DNA of 64,000 nucleotides from an uncultured Acidovorax sp. (lineage in GTDB: Bacteria; Pseudomonadota; Gammaproteobacteria; Burkholderiales; Burkholderiaceae_C), in NCBI GenBank assembly GCA_913774955.1, contig CAJYKV010000007.1, positions 397,693-461,692 on the forward strand, written 5' to 3'. The notes beneath the pieces were generated by a model. That model saw nothing but the letters and a program-made list of their open reading frames with translations. It was not told the origin of the DNA and ran no database searches. Positions 9,014-17,633 of this stretch are shown here, piece by piece (within the stretch, counting starts at the first letter, position 1; every line of letters begins with the position of its first letter). A program made the translations under genes and the position numbers.

Positions 9014-10612
9014 ATGAATGCTCCCCCCTCCCCGCCAACTGCCGCCGGCGCGCCGCCGCGCCTGCAGCTGGCGGGCATCACCAAGCGCTATCCGGCCGTG
9101 GTGGCCAACAGCGGTGTGTCGCTCACCGTGCAGCCCGGCGAGGTGCACGCGGTGCTCGGCGAGAACGGCGCCGGCAAGTCCACGCTGATGAAGATCATCT
9201 ACGGCTCGGTCAAGCCCGACGAGGGCGCCGTGTGGTTCGACGGTCAGCCGGCGTCCATCCGCAATCCGCAGGAGGCGCGGCAGCTGGGCATCGCGATGGT
9301 GTTCCAGCATTTCAGCCTGTTCGACACGCTCACGGTGGCCGAGAACGTCTGGCTGGGGCTCGATAAAAACCTGGCGCTGGCCGAGGTCACGCGTCGCATC
9401 CGTGACACCGCCGCGCAGTACGGCCTGGACATCGACCCGCTGCGGCCGGTGCACACCCTGTCGGTGGGCGAGATGCAGCGGGTGGAGATCATCCGCGCGC
9501 TGCTCACCTCGCCGCGCCTGCTGATCCTGGACGAACCCACGTCGGTGCTCACGCCCCAGGCGGTGGAAAAGCTCTTCGTGGTGCTGCGCCAGCTGAGCGC
9601 CGAGGGCTGCAGCATTCTCTACATCAGCCACAAGCTGCACGAGATCCGGGCGCTGTGCACGGCGTGCACGGTGCTGCGCGGCGGCAAGGTGACGGGCGTG
9701 TGCAATCCGTCGGAGGAGTCGAACGCGTCGCTGTCGCGGCTCATGATCGGCGCGGAGCCGCCGGCCCTGCAGCACCGGCCCGCGCGCACGGGCGACGCCG
9801 TGCTGGAGGTCGAAGGCCTCAGCCTGCAGCGTGGCGATCCGTTCGGCGTGGAGCTGATCGACGTCGGCTTTTCCGTGCGGGCTGGCGAGGTCGTCGGCAT
9901 CGCGGGCGTGTCGGGCAACGGCCAGAAGGAACTGCTCTACGCGCTCTCGGGCGAGGACACGCGCGCCGCGCCCGCCATGGTGCGCGTGGCGGACCGCCCG
10001 GCCGGCCGGATGGGCCCGCGCGCGCGCCGTGCGCTGGGCCTGCATTTCGTGCCCGAAGAGCGCCTGGGCCGCGGCGCCGTGCCCACCATGGGCCTGGCGG
10101 ACAACCTGCTGCTCACGCGCTCGGACTGCGTGGGCGCGGGCGGCTGGGTGCGCACCGGCGCGCTGGCCGCGCAGGCCCGCCGCATCATCGAGCGCTTCCA
10201 GGTGAAGGCGGGCGGCCCGCAGGCGGCGGCGAAGTCGCTCTCCGGCGGCAACCTGCAGAAGTTCATCGTCGGGCGCGAGATCGACGCCGGCCCGAAGCTG
10301 CTGATCGTCTCGCAGCCCACCTGGGGCGTGGACGTGGGCGCGGCCGCGCAGATCCGCGGCGAGATCCTGGCGCTGCGCGACGCGGGCTGCGCGGTGCTGG
10401 TGCTGAGCGAGGAGCTGGACGAGCTGTTCGAGATCTCCGACCGGCTGCACGTGATCGCCAAGGGCCATCTGTCGCCCTCGATCGACCGGGCCGACGCCAC
10501 GGTGGAGCGCATCGGCGAATGGATGAGCGGCCTGTGGAACGCCGACGTGCAGGCGCACCTGGGCCGCCGGGAAAGCCAGGACCATCCGGAGGGCGTGCAT
10601 GCTCAAGCTTGA
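9014..10612 (+). CDS. ABC transporter ATPase, nucleoside/purine (BMP-dependent) type
   Basis: 532-aa protein with two fused ATP-binding cassettes, as in sugar- and nucleoside-type importers. The first cassette is complete: GENGAGKST (Walker A), LSVGEMQRVE (signature) and LLILDEPTS (Walker B). The second is degenerate at Walker A (GVSGNGQKE) but keeps LSGGNLQK, and its Walker B position reads LLIVSQPTWG, without the usual Asp-Glu. So ATP hydrolysis probably occurs only at the composite site using the intact residues. It drives the two permeases encoded next and pairs with the BMP lipoprotein at 12685. Neighbouring purine enzymes point to nucleosides or nucleobases as substrate. Its end overlaps permease 1 by 14 nt. 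Confidence 0.93.
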   Translation: MNAPPSPPTAAGAPPRLQLAGITKRYPAVVANSGVSLTVQPGEVHAVLGENGAGKSTLMKIIYGSVKPDEGAVWFDGQPASIRNPQEARQLGIAMVFQHFSLFDTLTVAENVWLGLDKNLALAEVTRRIRDTAAQYGLDIDPLRPVHTLSVGEMQRVEIIRALLTSPRLLILDEPTSVLTPQAVEKLFVVLRQLSAEGCSILYISHKLHEIRALCTACTVLRGGKVTGVCNPSEESNASLSRLMIGAEPPALQHRPARTGDAVLEVEGLSLQRGDPFGVELIDVGFSVRAGEVVGIAGVSGNGQKELLYALSGEDTRAAPAMVRVADRPAGRMGPRARRALGLHFVPEERLGRGAVPTMGLADNLLLTRSDCVGAGGWVRTGALAAQARRIIERFQVKAGGPQAAAKSLSGGNLQKFIVGREIDAGPKLLIVSQPTWGVDVGAAAQIRGEILALRDAGCAVLVLSEELDELFEISDRLHVIAKGHLSPSIDRADATVERIGEWMSGLWNADVQAHLGRRESQDHPEGVHAQA

Positions 10613-11678
10613 ACCGCGTCCGCAGGCCTCGCGCCTGTGGACCTATGGCTCGCCGCTGCTCGCGCTGGCCTTCACCGTGCTGATCGGCGTGCTGCTGTTC
10701 GCCGCCCTGGGCAAGGACCCGGTGCGCGGCCTGCAGGTGTTCTTCTGGGAGCCGATCAAGACGCAGTATGCGATCGGCGAACTGATGGTCAAGGCTACGC
10801 CGCTGCTGCTGATCGCGCTGGGGCTGGCCGTGTGCTTCCGATCCAACGTGTGGAACATCGGCGCCGAGGGACAGTTCGTGATCGGTGCGGTGGCCGCGGG
10901 CGGCATCGCGCTGCTGGCGGACAAGACCACCGGGCCGTGGATCGTGCCGGCCATCCTCGTGGCCGGCGTGCTGGGCGGCATGTGCTGGGCCGGCATCACC
11001 GCGCTGCTGCGCGACCGCTTCAACGCCAACGAGATCCTGGTGAGCCTGATGCTGGTCTACGTGGCCACGCTGGTGCTGGGCTACCTCGTCTACGGCCCCT
11101 GGAAGGATCCGATGGGCTACAACTTCCCGCAGACCCGCACCTTCGAGCGGGTGACGCAGATCCCGCGCCTGATGCAGGGCTCGCGCCTGACCATCGGCCT
11201 GCCGATCGCGCTGGCCGCCGCGGCGGCGCTCTGGGTGTTCCTGTTCCGCACGCGGGCCGGCTTCGCCCAGCAGGTGGGCGGGCTCGCCCCGGCCGCCGCG
11301 CGCTACGCCGGCTTCTCGTCGCGCCGCGCGCTGTGGACGGCGCTGCTCATCTCCGGCGGCGCCGCCGGCCTGGCGGGCGCGCTGGAAGTGGCCGGCCCGC
11401 TCGGCCAGCTCACGCCCTACGTGCCGGCGGGCTACGGCTTCGCGGCCATCATCGTGGCCTTCGTGGGCCGGCTGCACCCCGGGGGCATGGTGTTCTCCGC
11501 GCTGCTCATGAGCATGTTCTACATCGGCGGCGAGCTCGCGCAGTCGCGCCTGGGGCTGCCGAAATCGCTCACGGGCGTGTTCCAGGGCCTGCTGCTGTTC
11601 ACGCTGCTGGCCTGCGACACGCTGATCGCCTACCGCGTGCGCTGGGTCGGCGCGCCGGCCCGGAAAGGAACTGCGTGA
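10599..11678 (+). CDS. ABC transporter permease 1, nucleoside/purine type
   Basis: 359-aa integral membrane protein of the branched-chain/ribose-type permease superfamily, the subfamily that works with BMP-type binding proteins. About eight to ten hydrophobic segments are visible. The conserved NVWNIGAEGQF segment (about residues 82-92) is typical of nucleoside-type permeases. Start ATG 10599 lies inside the ATPase gene and has GGAGG upstream, so translation is probably coupled. It forms a heteromeric channel with permease 2, whose start codon overlaps this stop (TGATG). Substrate inferred from context, not from the permease sequence. Confidence 0.93.
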   Translation: MLKLEPRPQASRLWTYGSPLLALAFTVLIGVLLFAALGKDPVRGLQVFFWEPIKTQYAIGELMVKATPLLLIALGLAVCFRSNVWNIGAEGQFVIGAVAAGGIALLADKTTGPWIVPAILVAGVLGGMCWAGITALLRDRFNANEILVSLMLVYVATLVLGYLVYGPWKDPMGYNFPQTRTFERVTQIPRLMQGSRLTIGLPIALAAAAALWVFLFRTRAGFAQQVGGLAPAAARYAGFSSRRALWTALLISGGAAGLAGALEVAGPLGQLTPYVPAGYGFAAIIVAFVGRLHPGGMVFSALLMSMFYIGGELAQSRLGLPKSLTGVFQGLLLFTLLACDTLIAYRVRWVGAPARKGTA

Positions 11679-12598
11679 TGGAAGCCTACGCACTGCTCCT
11701 GGGCTCCACGCTCAGCGCCGGCACCGTGCTGGCGCTCGCCGCGCTCGGGCTGCTCATCAACGAGAAGGCGGGCATCGTCAACCTCGGCGCCGAGGGCATC
11801 ATGCTCTGCGCGGCCATCGCGGGCTTCGCCACCGCCGTGCACACCGGCAGCACCTGGGCAGGCTTCGCGGCCGGCATGGGCGCCGGGGCGCTGCTCGCCG
11901 CCGTGTTCGGCGTGCTGGTGATCTGGCTCAACACCAACCAGTACGCCACGGGCCTGGCGCTCAGCCTGTTCGGCGCGGGCTTCTCGGCCTTCGCGGGCAT
12001 CCAGTACGTGCAGGCCAAGCTGCCCACGCTGCCGCAGTACGCGCTGCCGGTGCTGGGCGACCTGCCGCTGGTGGGCCCGGCGCTGTTCCGCCAGCATCCG
12101 CTGGTGTACGGCGCGATGGCGCTCACCGCGGGCCTCGCCTGGTTCCTCTACCGCTCGCGCGCGGGGCTGGTGCTGCGTTCGGTGGGCGAATCGCCCGAAT
12201 CCGCGCATGCGCTCGGCTACCCGGTGCGGCGCATCCGCCTCGCGGCGGTGGTGGCGGGCGGCGCGCTGTGCGGCCTCGCGGGCGCCTATATCTCCACCGT
12301 CTACACGCCGCTCTGGGTCGAGGGCATGGTGGCCGGCCGCGGCTGGATCGCGCTGGCGCTCACCACCTTCGCCACCTGGCGCCCGGCACGGGTGTTGCTT
12401 GGAGCCTATCTGTTCGGCGGCGTGACGATGCTGCAGTTCCATCTGCAGGCCACGGGCGTGCAGGTGGCCAGCCAGCTCCTGAGCATGCTGCCCTACGTGG
12501 CCACCATCGTGGTGCTGGCGCTGATCTCGCGCAATCCGGCCTGGATCCGCGCGAACATGCCGGCCTCGCTGGGCAAGCCGTTCCACCCCGGGGGCTGA
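11678..12598 (+). CDS. ABC transporter permease 2, nucleoside/purine type
   Basis: 306-aa integral membrane protein, shorter partner of permease 1. It carries the family hallmark INEKAGIVNLGAEGIMLCAA (about residues 27-46), which corresponds to the NIGAEGQF segment of permease 1. About eight hydrophobic helices. The start overlaps the previous stop by one base (TGATG) and AAAGGAA lies 8-14 bases upstream. The gene order ATPase, permease, permease, BMP lipoprotein is a complete importer. The next gene, the binding protein, begins 86 bp downstream with its own ribosome-binding site, which may allow higher expression of that component. Confidence 0.93.
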   Translation: MEAYALLLGSTLSAGTVLALAALGLLINEKAGIVNLGAEGIMLCAAIAGFATAVHTGSTWAGFAAGMGAGALLAAVFGVLVIWLNTNQYATGLALSLFGAGFSAFAGIQYVQAKLPTLPQYALPVLGDLPLVGPALFRQHPLVYGAMALTAGLAWFLYRSRAGLVLRSVGESPESAHALGYPVRRIRLAAVVAGGALCGLAGAYISTVYTPLWVEGMVAGRGWIALALTTFATWRPARVLLGAYLFGGVTMLQFHLQATGVQVASQLLSMLPYVATIVVLALISRNPAWIRANMPASLGKPFHPGG

Positions 12599-12684
12599 CC
12601 GGGGCGCCGCGCCGTGCCATCATTGCCGTTTCCAAACGTTTCCGATTCATCTCTCTCACTTGTTTCCCTGGAAGGACACTCGAC

Positions 12685-13851
12685 ATGACCGATCTGCACA
12701 AGCGCTCGCTGATGAAGGCCGCCGCGCTCTCCGCCCTGGCCGCCGCCGCGCTCGCGGGCTGCGGCAAGAAGGACGAGCCGGCACCGGCGCAGACGCCCGC
12801 GGCCGCGCCCGCCGCTTCGGCCCCCGCGGCCAAGGCCGAGCCGCTGAAGATCGCGTTCGCCTATGTCGGCCCGGTGGGTGACGGCGGCTGGTCGTTCGCG
12901 CACGACAACGGCCGCAAGGCCATCGAGAAGGAATTCGGCGACAAGGTCGTGACCAGCTTCGTCGAGAGCGTGCCCGAGTCGGCCGATGCCGAGCGCGTGC
13001 TGCGCGACATGGCCGGCCAGGGCAACAAGCTGATCTTCGGCACCACCTTCGGCTACATGGAGACGATCCAGAAGATCGCCCCCGACTTCCCCGACGTGAA
13101 GTTCGAGCACGCCACCGGCTACAAGACCGCGCCCAACGTGCGCACCTACGACAGCCGCACCTATGAAGGCGCCTACATGGCCGGCGTGATCGCGGGCGCC
13201 ATGACCAAGTCGAACACCCTGGGCGTGGTCGGCTCGGTGCCGATCCCCGAGGTGATCCGCAACATCAACAGCTTCACGCTGGGCGCGCAGTCGGTGAACC
13301 CGAACGTCAAGACCAAGGTGGTGTGGGTGAACGAATGGTTCAGCCCGCCCAAGGAAACCGAAGCCGCCACCTCGCTGATCAACGGCGGCGCCGACGTGCT
13401 GTTCCAGAACACCGATTCGCCCGCCGTGCTCAAGACCGCGCAGGAAAAGGGCAAGCGCGCCTTCGGCTGGGATTCCGACATGACCGCCTACGGCCCCAAG
13501 GCCCACCTGGGCTCGGCCGTGATCAACTGGGGCCCGTACTACGTGAAGGCCACGCGCGACGTGCTGGAAGGCAAGTGGACCACCGGCCAGAGCTGGTGGG
13601 GCGTGAAGGAAGGCGCGATCGACCTCGTCTCCATCGCCGACGACGTGCCCGCCGAGACCAAGGCCAAGGTCGAGCAGGTCAAGGCCGGCCTGAAGGACGG
13701 TTCGTTCTCCATCTGGAAGGGCCCGATCCTCGGCCAGGACGGCAAGGAACTGCTCGCCAAGGACGTGGTGGCCGACGACAAGTTCCTCTCCGGCGTGAAC
13801 TTCTACGTCAAGGGCGTGGAAGGCACCGTGCCGGGTGGCGACAAGAAGTAA
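12685..13851 (+). CDS. BMP-family substrate-binding lipoprotein
   Basis: 388-aa binding protein of the basic-membrane-protein (PnrA/BMP) family, which binds purine nucleosides or related compounds for ABC import. A lipoprotein signal peptide ends in LAGC (lipobox, Cys about residue 26), followed by an Ala/Pro-rich linker and the two-lobed BMP domain. Family markers seen are ESVPESADAERV, TTFGYMET, FEHATGYKTAPN and GWDSDMTAYGP. It closes the ABC operon and is followed by a strong terminator at 13881. A second BMP protein (23481) is clearly paralogous (same FGYME, TGYKTAPNV and PIPEV blocks) but has an ordinary signal peptide. Ligand specificity is not proven by sequence. Confidence 0.93.
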   Translation: MTDLHKRSLMKAAALSALAAAALAGCGKKDEPAPAQTPAAAPAASAPAAKAEPLKIAFAYVGPVGDGGWSFAHDNGRKAIEKEFGDKVVTSFVESVPESADAERVLRDMAGQGNKLIFGTTFGYMETIQKIAPDFPDVKFEHATGYKTAPNVRTYDSRTYEGAYMAGVIAGAMTKSNTLGVVGSVPIPEVIRNINSFTLGAQSVNPNVKTKVVWVNEWFSPPKETEAATSLINGGADVLFQNTDSPAVLKTAQEKGKRAFGWDSDMTAYGPKAHLGSAVINWGPYYVKATRDVLEGKWTTGQSWWGVKEGAIDLVSIADDVPAETKAKVEQVKAGLKDGSFSIWKGPILGQDGKELLAKDVVADDKFLSGVNFYVKGVEGTVPGGDKK

Positions 13852-13880
13852 GCCTTCGGATCTTGTCCGCTGAAAGAAAA

Positions 13881-13907
13881 GGGCCACCCCATGGGTGGCC
13901 CTTTTTT
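13881..13907. terminator. bidirectional intrinsic terminator
   Basis: GGGCCACCC and GGGTGGCCC pair around a short AT-containing loop (13881-13901), followed by six T on the plus strand. On the minus strand the same stem is followed by TTTTCTTTC. It sits between the convergent BMP gene and the D-aminoacylase gene and can serve both. Confidence 0.9.
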
Positions 13908-13949
13908 CATGGAGCGGAGGGGATGCGGATCGAACGGCTCGCAGGCCGG

Positions 13950-15422
13950 TCAGCGCTCCAGCACCCGGCCCGGCCGCTGCCCCGTCGGCTGCCAGCCATC
14001 CCAGACCTGCCGGCCGTTGACCCACACGCCCTCGATGCCGCGGCTGGCCTGCACGGGGCGGTCGAAGGTGGCCACGTCCTGCACCTGCGCCGCATCGAAC
14101 ACCACGAGGTCGGCCTTCCAGCCCGCGCGCAGCAGGCCGCGGTCGGCGAGGCCGTAGTTCTCCGCGGCCAGGCCCGTCATCTTGTGGATGGCCGCCTGCA
14201 GCGTCAGCAGGCCCTGGTCGCGCACCAGCCGCGAGAGCACGCGCGTGAAGGTGCCCCACTGGCGCGGGTGCGGATGCGGATCGAAGGGCAGGCCGTCGGA
14301 GCCGACCATGGTGCGCGGGTGCGCCAGGATGCGCTCCACGTCGCGCTCGTCCATCAGGAAATAGATCGCGCCCGCGGGCGTGAGCCGCCGCAGCATGGCC
14401 TCGTCGTCCAGGCCCCATTCGCGCTGCAGGTCCGCATAGTCGCGGCCCTGGGCGGACGGCTCGCCGCGCGACCAGGCGATGAGCGTGCGGCGCGCGAGCC
14501 GCACGCGGTCCAGGCGCAGCATGGTGGAGGTGGCGGGATACGGATGGCAGTCGAGGCACACGGGCTGCAGCGCGGCCGCACGGTCGATGCGCGCGAGCGT
14601 CTCCACCGAGCGGCCGTGGTTGCGCTCACCGGCCAGCTTGTGGTGCGAGAACACGACGCGGGCGCCCAGGGCGCGACCGATGTCCAGCGCTTCCTCGATG
14701 GCTTCGTCGATGCGGTCGGATTCGTCGCGCAGGTGGGTGGCATACACCATGCCCGCGCGGCCGCGCATGGGCCCGCCGATGTCGATGATCTCCTGCGTGG
14801 TGGCGTGCTGCGCGGGCGGGTAGAAGGTGCCGGTGGACATGCCGAACGCGCCGGCCTCCAGCGCTTCTTCCAGCATCCGCGCCATGCGTTCGCATTCTTC
14901 CGCCGTCGCGGTGCGCTGCAGGTCGTCCATCGCGCTCACGCGCAGGCTGGCGTGGCCCACCAGGGGAATCACGTTGACCGCGGCGGGCGCATCGCGCAGC
15001 GCCTGCATCCATGCGTGGAAGTCGGGGTAGCGGAACAGATCGGGCGGGCCCAGCAGGTCGAGCGGTTGCGGCAGGGCGCGGCCGGGCGGCACCGGCGCGA
15101 GGCTGATGCCGCAGTTGCCGGTCACCACCGTGGTCACGCCCTGCGAGACCTTGGGCACCATGTCGGGGTGGGCCAGCAGGTAGCCGTCGTCATGGGTGTG
15201 TGAATCGATGAAGCCGGGCGCGATCACCCGGCCGGCGATGTCGATCACCGTGTGTGTGCCGGCCACGCCGCCGCCGGGGGGCAGCACGGCGGCGATCGTC
15301 TCGCCGTCCACCAGCAGATCGGAGGCCCGCGGCGCCGCGCCGCTGCCGTCGATGAGCAGGCCGCCGCGCAGCAGCAGGCGGGCAGGGGCGGCGGGCAAGG
15401 AAGAGGGTGTGGGCCCGGCCAT
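13950..15422 (-). CDS. N-acyl-D-amino-acid deacylase (D-aminoacylase)
   Basis: 490-aa amidohydrolase-superfamily enzyme predicted to remove the acyl group from N-acyl-D-amino acids. The metal-binding DSHTHDDGYLL (about residue 74 on) and the GNCGISLAPV segment (Cys as zinc ligand in known D-aminoacylases) are both visible, and length matches the family (about 480-500). A late SHHKL supplies another histidine ligand region. Its ATG overlaps the stop of the Bug binding protein gene by one base, so the two are coupled. With the N-carbamoyl-D-amino-acid hydrolase two genes upstream it forms a D-amino-acid release module. Related dihydroorotase/hydantoinase activities are possible alternatives but fit less well. 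Confidence 0.85.
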   Translation of the reverse strand: MAGPTPSSLPAAPARLLLRGGLLIDGSGAAPRASDLLVDGETIAAVLPPGGGVAGTHTVIDIAGRVIAPGFIDSHTHDDGYLLAHPDMVPKVSQGVTTVVTGNCGISLAPVPPGRALPQPLDLLGPPDLFRYPDFHAWMQALRDAPAAVNVIPLVGHASLRVSAMDDLQRTATAEECERMARMLEEALEAGAFGMSTGTFYPPAQHATTQEIIDIGGPMRGRAGMVYATHLRDESDRIDEAIEEALDIGRALGARVVFSHHKLAGERNHGRSVETLARIDRAAALQPVCLDCHPYPATSTMLRLDRVRLARRTLIAWSRGEPSAQGRDYADLQREWGLDDEAMLRRLTPAGAIYFLMDERDVERILAHPRTMVGSDGLPFDPHPHPRQWGTFTRVLSRLVRDQGLLTLQAAIHKMTGLAAENYGLADRGLLRAGWKADLVVFDAAQVQDVATFDRPVQASRGIEGVWVNGRQVWDGWQPTGQRPGRVLER

Positions 15423-16408
15423 CAGTCGAGCTTCTCGATCTTGTTGCGTTCGATCAGCTCGCCCCAGCGTTTGGTCTCGCGGTCGATGGTGCGCTGGAAG
15501 TCGGCGGGCGTGCCGCCGGCCGGCACGGCGCCGAGCCTGGCCAGGCCGTCGCGCACGGCGGGCGTTGCCAGCGCGGCATTGATCGCTGCATTCAGCTTGG
15601 CGACGATCTCGGGCGGCGTGCCGTGCGGCGCCACCACGCCGCCCCAGGCCACCGTCTCGTAGCCCTTCACGCCGGACTCGTCCAGCGTGGGCACGGTGGG
15701 CATCAACGCGATGCGCTTGGCGCTGCTCACGGCCAGCGCGCGCACCTTGCCCGCGGCCACGAGCGGCCCCACTTCGGAGGAGTTGGCGAACAGGTAGTCG
15801 ATGCGCCCGCCCATCAGGTCCTGCAGCGCGGCCGGACCGCCGTTGTAGGGCACGAAGAGCACGTCGATGGCCGCCATGCTGCGGAACAGCTCGCCGCCCA
15901 TGTGCCCGGTGGTGCCCACGCCGGGCGCGCCGAACGACAGCTTCCCCGGTGCCTTGCGCGCCGCGGCGATCAGGCCGGCCACGTCCTGGATCGGGGAATC
16001 CTTGGGCACGATCAGCACGTTGTAGAGGTCGAAGGCATGGGCCACCGGCACCAGGTCGCGGTCCACGTCGTAGGGCAGCTTCTTGAACAGCGTGCGGTTC
16101 ACCGCCAGCGTGTTCACGTTGCCGTAGCCGATGGTGTAGCCGTCGGCGGGGCGGCTCTTGATCTGCAGGATGCCGATGTTGCCGGCGGCGCCGGGCCGGT
16201 TGTCGACGACCACCGGCACGCCGAGCGATTTGGAGAGTTCATTGGTCACGAGCCGCGACAGCACGTCGGGCGATCCGCCGGCGGCCGAGGGCACGACGAA
16301 GGTGATGGGCTTCTCGGGCCACGCGGCCTGCGCGGGCAGGGCGGTCGCCGCCAGGCAGGCGGCCGAGGCCAGCAGGGCAAGGGAGCGGGTCAGCATGCGG
16401 TGGATCAT
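15422..16408 (-). CDS. Bug/TctC-family periplasmic solute-binding protein
   Basis: 328-aa secreted binding protein of the Bug family, greatly expanded in Burkholderiales. A signal peptide ends near ALPAQA-AWPEKPI (about residue 28). The family signatures ITFVVPSAAGGSPD and DNRPGAAGNIG (ligand-loop segments) follow, and length is typical. No TctA or TctB membrane genes are near, which is common for orphan Bug genes. Placed between D-carbamoylase and D-aminoacylase, it may capture a carboxylate such as an N-carbamoyl- or N-acyl-amino acid; this is inference from neighbours only. An alternative start at Met5 (16396) is possible. Confidence 0.9.
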   Translation of the reverse strand: MIHRMLTRSLALLASAACLAATALPAQAAWPEKPITFVVPSAAGGSPDVLSRLVTNELSKSLGVPVVVDNRPGAAGNIGILQIKSRPADGYTIGYGNVNTLAVNRTLFKKLPYDVDRDLVPVAHAFDLYNVLIVPKDSPIQDVAGLIAAARKAPGKLSFGAPGVGTTGHMGGELFRSMAAIDVLFVPYNGGPAALQDLMGGRIDYLFANSSEVGPLVAAGKVRALAVSSAKRIALMPTVPTLDESGVKGYETVAWGGVVAPHGTPPEIVAKLNAAINAALATPAVRDGLARLGAVPAGGTPADFQRTIDRETKRWGELIERNKIEKLD

Positions 16409-16460
16409 GGTGGAGCTTTCTCAGGGGGAGGGAACGGGGCGGCTCGGCGGCATCGCAGGC

Positions 16461-17411
16461 TCAGGGCAGGGGATCGCCCGCGCCGGTGCGCTCGACGATC
16501 AGCCGGTAGTGCTCGGGGCGGCGGTGCTTCGCGAAGTTGAAGACGTGCTCGCGGAAGTGCTCGCCGAGCGACAGGTCGGCGCGCACGCAGATCACCTCGT
16601 CCTCTTCGCTGGTGGCGCGCGCGACGATCTCGCCGCTGGGCGCGACGATCACCGAGCTGCCGATCATGTGGTGCCCGTCCTCGGAACCGCACTTGGCCGC
16701 GGCCGCCACCCAGATACCGTTCTGGTAGGCGTTGGCCTGCAGCGAGATCAGGTGCGTGGTGGTGCGCAGGTGGGCCGGTTCGTCCCAGTGGATGTTGACC
16801 GAGGGCGTGTTGTAGCCGAGCACCACCACTTCGGCGCCCTGCAGCGCCATCACGCGGTAGGTCTCGGGCCAGCGGCGGTCGTTGCACAGGCACATGCCCA
16901 TGCGCACGCCGTCGGTGTCGAACGCGCGGAAGCCCAGGTCGCCGACCTCGAAGAATTTCTTCTCCAGGTGCTGGAAGGGCGCCTCGGGCTTGTGGTCCGC
17001 ATGGCCGGGCAGGTGGATCTTGCGGTAGCGGCCGCGGATGGCGCCGTCCTGCCCCACGATCACGGCGGAATTGAAGCCGTGGCCCTCACGGGTCAGTTCC
17101 GCATAGCCGAGGTAGAAGCCCACGCCGAGCTCGCGCGCCGCGTCGAACAGCGGGTGCGTCTCCGGCCCCGGCAGGCTGCGCTCGAAAAAGCGCTCGTGCG
17201 CCTCCGCCTCCGGCATCCAGTAGCGCGGAAAGAACGTGGTCAGGGCCAGCTCGGGAAACACCACGAACCGTGCGCCGCGGCCGTGCGCTTCGCGCAGCAT
17301 CGCGACCAGCCGCGCCACCACGGAAGGCCGGCGGTCGGCCAGGTGGACGGGGCCCATCTGGGCGACGGCCAGATCGAGGAACCGGCGTTCTGTGGCGGGG
17401 CGTGATGTCAT
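16461..17411 (-). CDS. N-carbamoyl-D-amino-acid hydrolase (D-carbamoylase)
   Basis: 316-aa nitrilase-superfamily enzyme that hydrolyses N-carbamoyl-D-amino acids to D-amino acid, ammonia and CO2. The catalytic triad can be placed: Glu54 in FPELALTTFFPR, Lys131 in RYRKIHLPG and Cys176 in CLCNDRRWPE. The CNDRRWPE block and close length agreement with characterised D-carbamoylases (about 304-316) separate it from plain nitrilases and beta-ureidopropionases. It lies 52 bp upstream of the Bug gene on the same strand, so carbamoylase, binding protein and D-aminoacylase probably form one operon. No hydantoinase gene is present in the window, so the source of carbamoyl substrate is open. Confidence 0.92.
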   Translation of the reverse strand: MTSRPATERRFLDLAVAQMGPVHLADRRPSVVARLVAMLREAHGRGARFVVFPELALTTFFPRYWMPEAEAHERFFERSLPGPETHPLFDAARELGVGFYLGYAELTREGHGFNSAVIVGQDGAIRGRYRKIHLPGHADHKPEAPFQHLEKKFFEVGDLGFRAFDTDGVRMGMCLCNDRRWPETYRVMALQGAEVVVLGYNTPSVNIHWDEPAHLRTTTHLISLQANAYQNGIWVAAAAKCGSEDGHHMIGSSVIVAPSGEIVARATSEEDEVICVRADLSLGEHFREHVFNFAKHRRPEHYRLIVERTGAGDPLP

Positions 17412-17633
17412 GGAAACCTTCTTCTCTTCGATGCAGCGGGGTGCGATGCGATCGATTATTCGAAGCGGTGTCCGGTGCGTCGAATGACGCTTTGTCGCGC
17501 AGGTTTAACCGCGTGTTAAGCCCTCGCCTGCTTGCGGTGCACGCGGGCCGGCCATGCACCGGCAGGGGGCGGGAACGCGGGCCGCACGCCAGCGTGGTGC
17601 GTCCAGGCCCCCCGCCGCGCGCGGCGGAGGAAC

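Noticed and set aside
8779-9084. Upstream extension of xdhA to 9084
   Set aside because: It would overlap the ABC ATPase start and its promoter region, and the ferredoxin domain begins right after ATG 8778.
15422-16408. Complete tripartite tricarboxylate transporter
   Set aside because: Only the TctC/Bug binding protein is present; there are no TctA or TctB membrane genes nearby.
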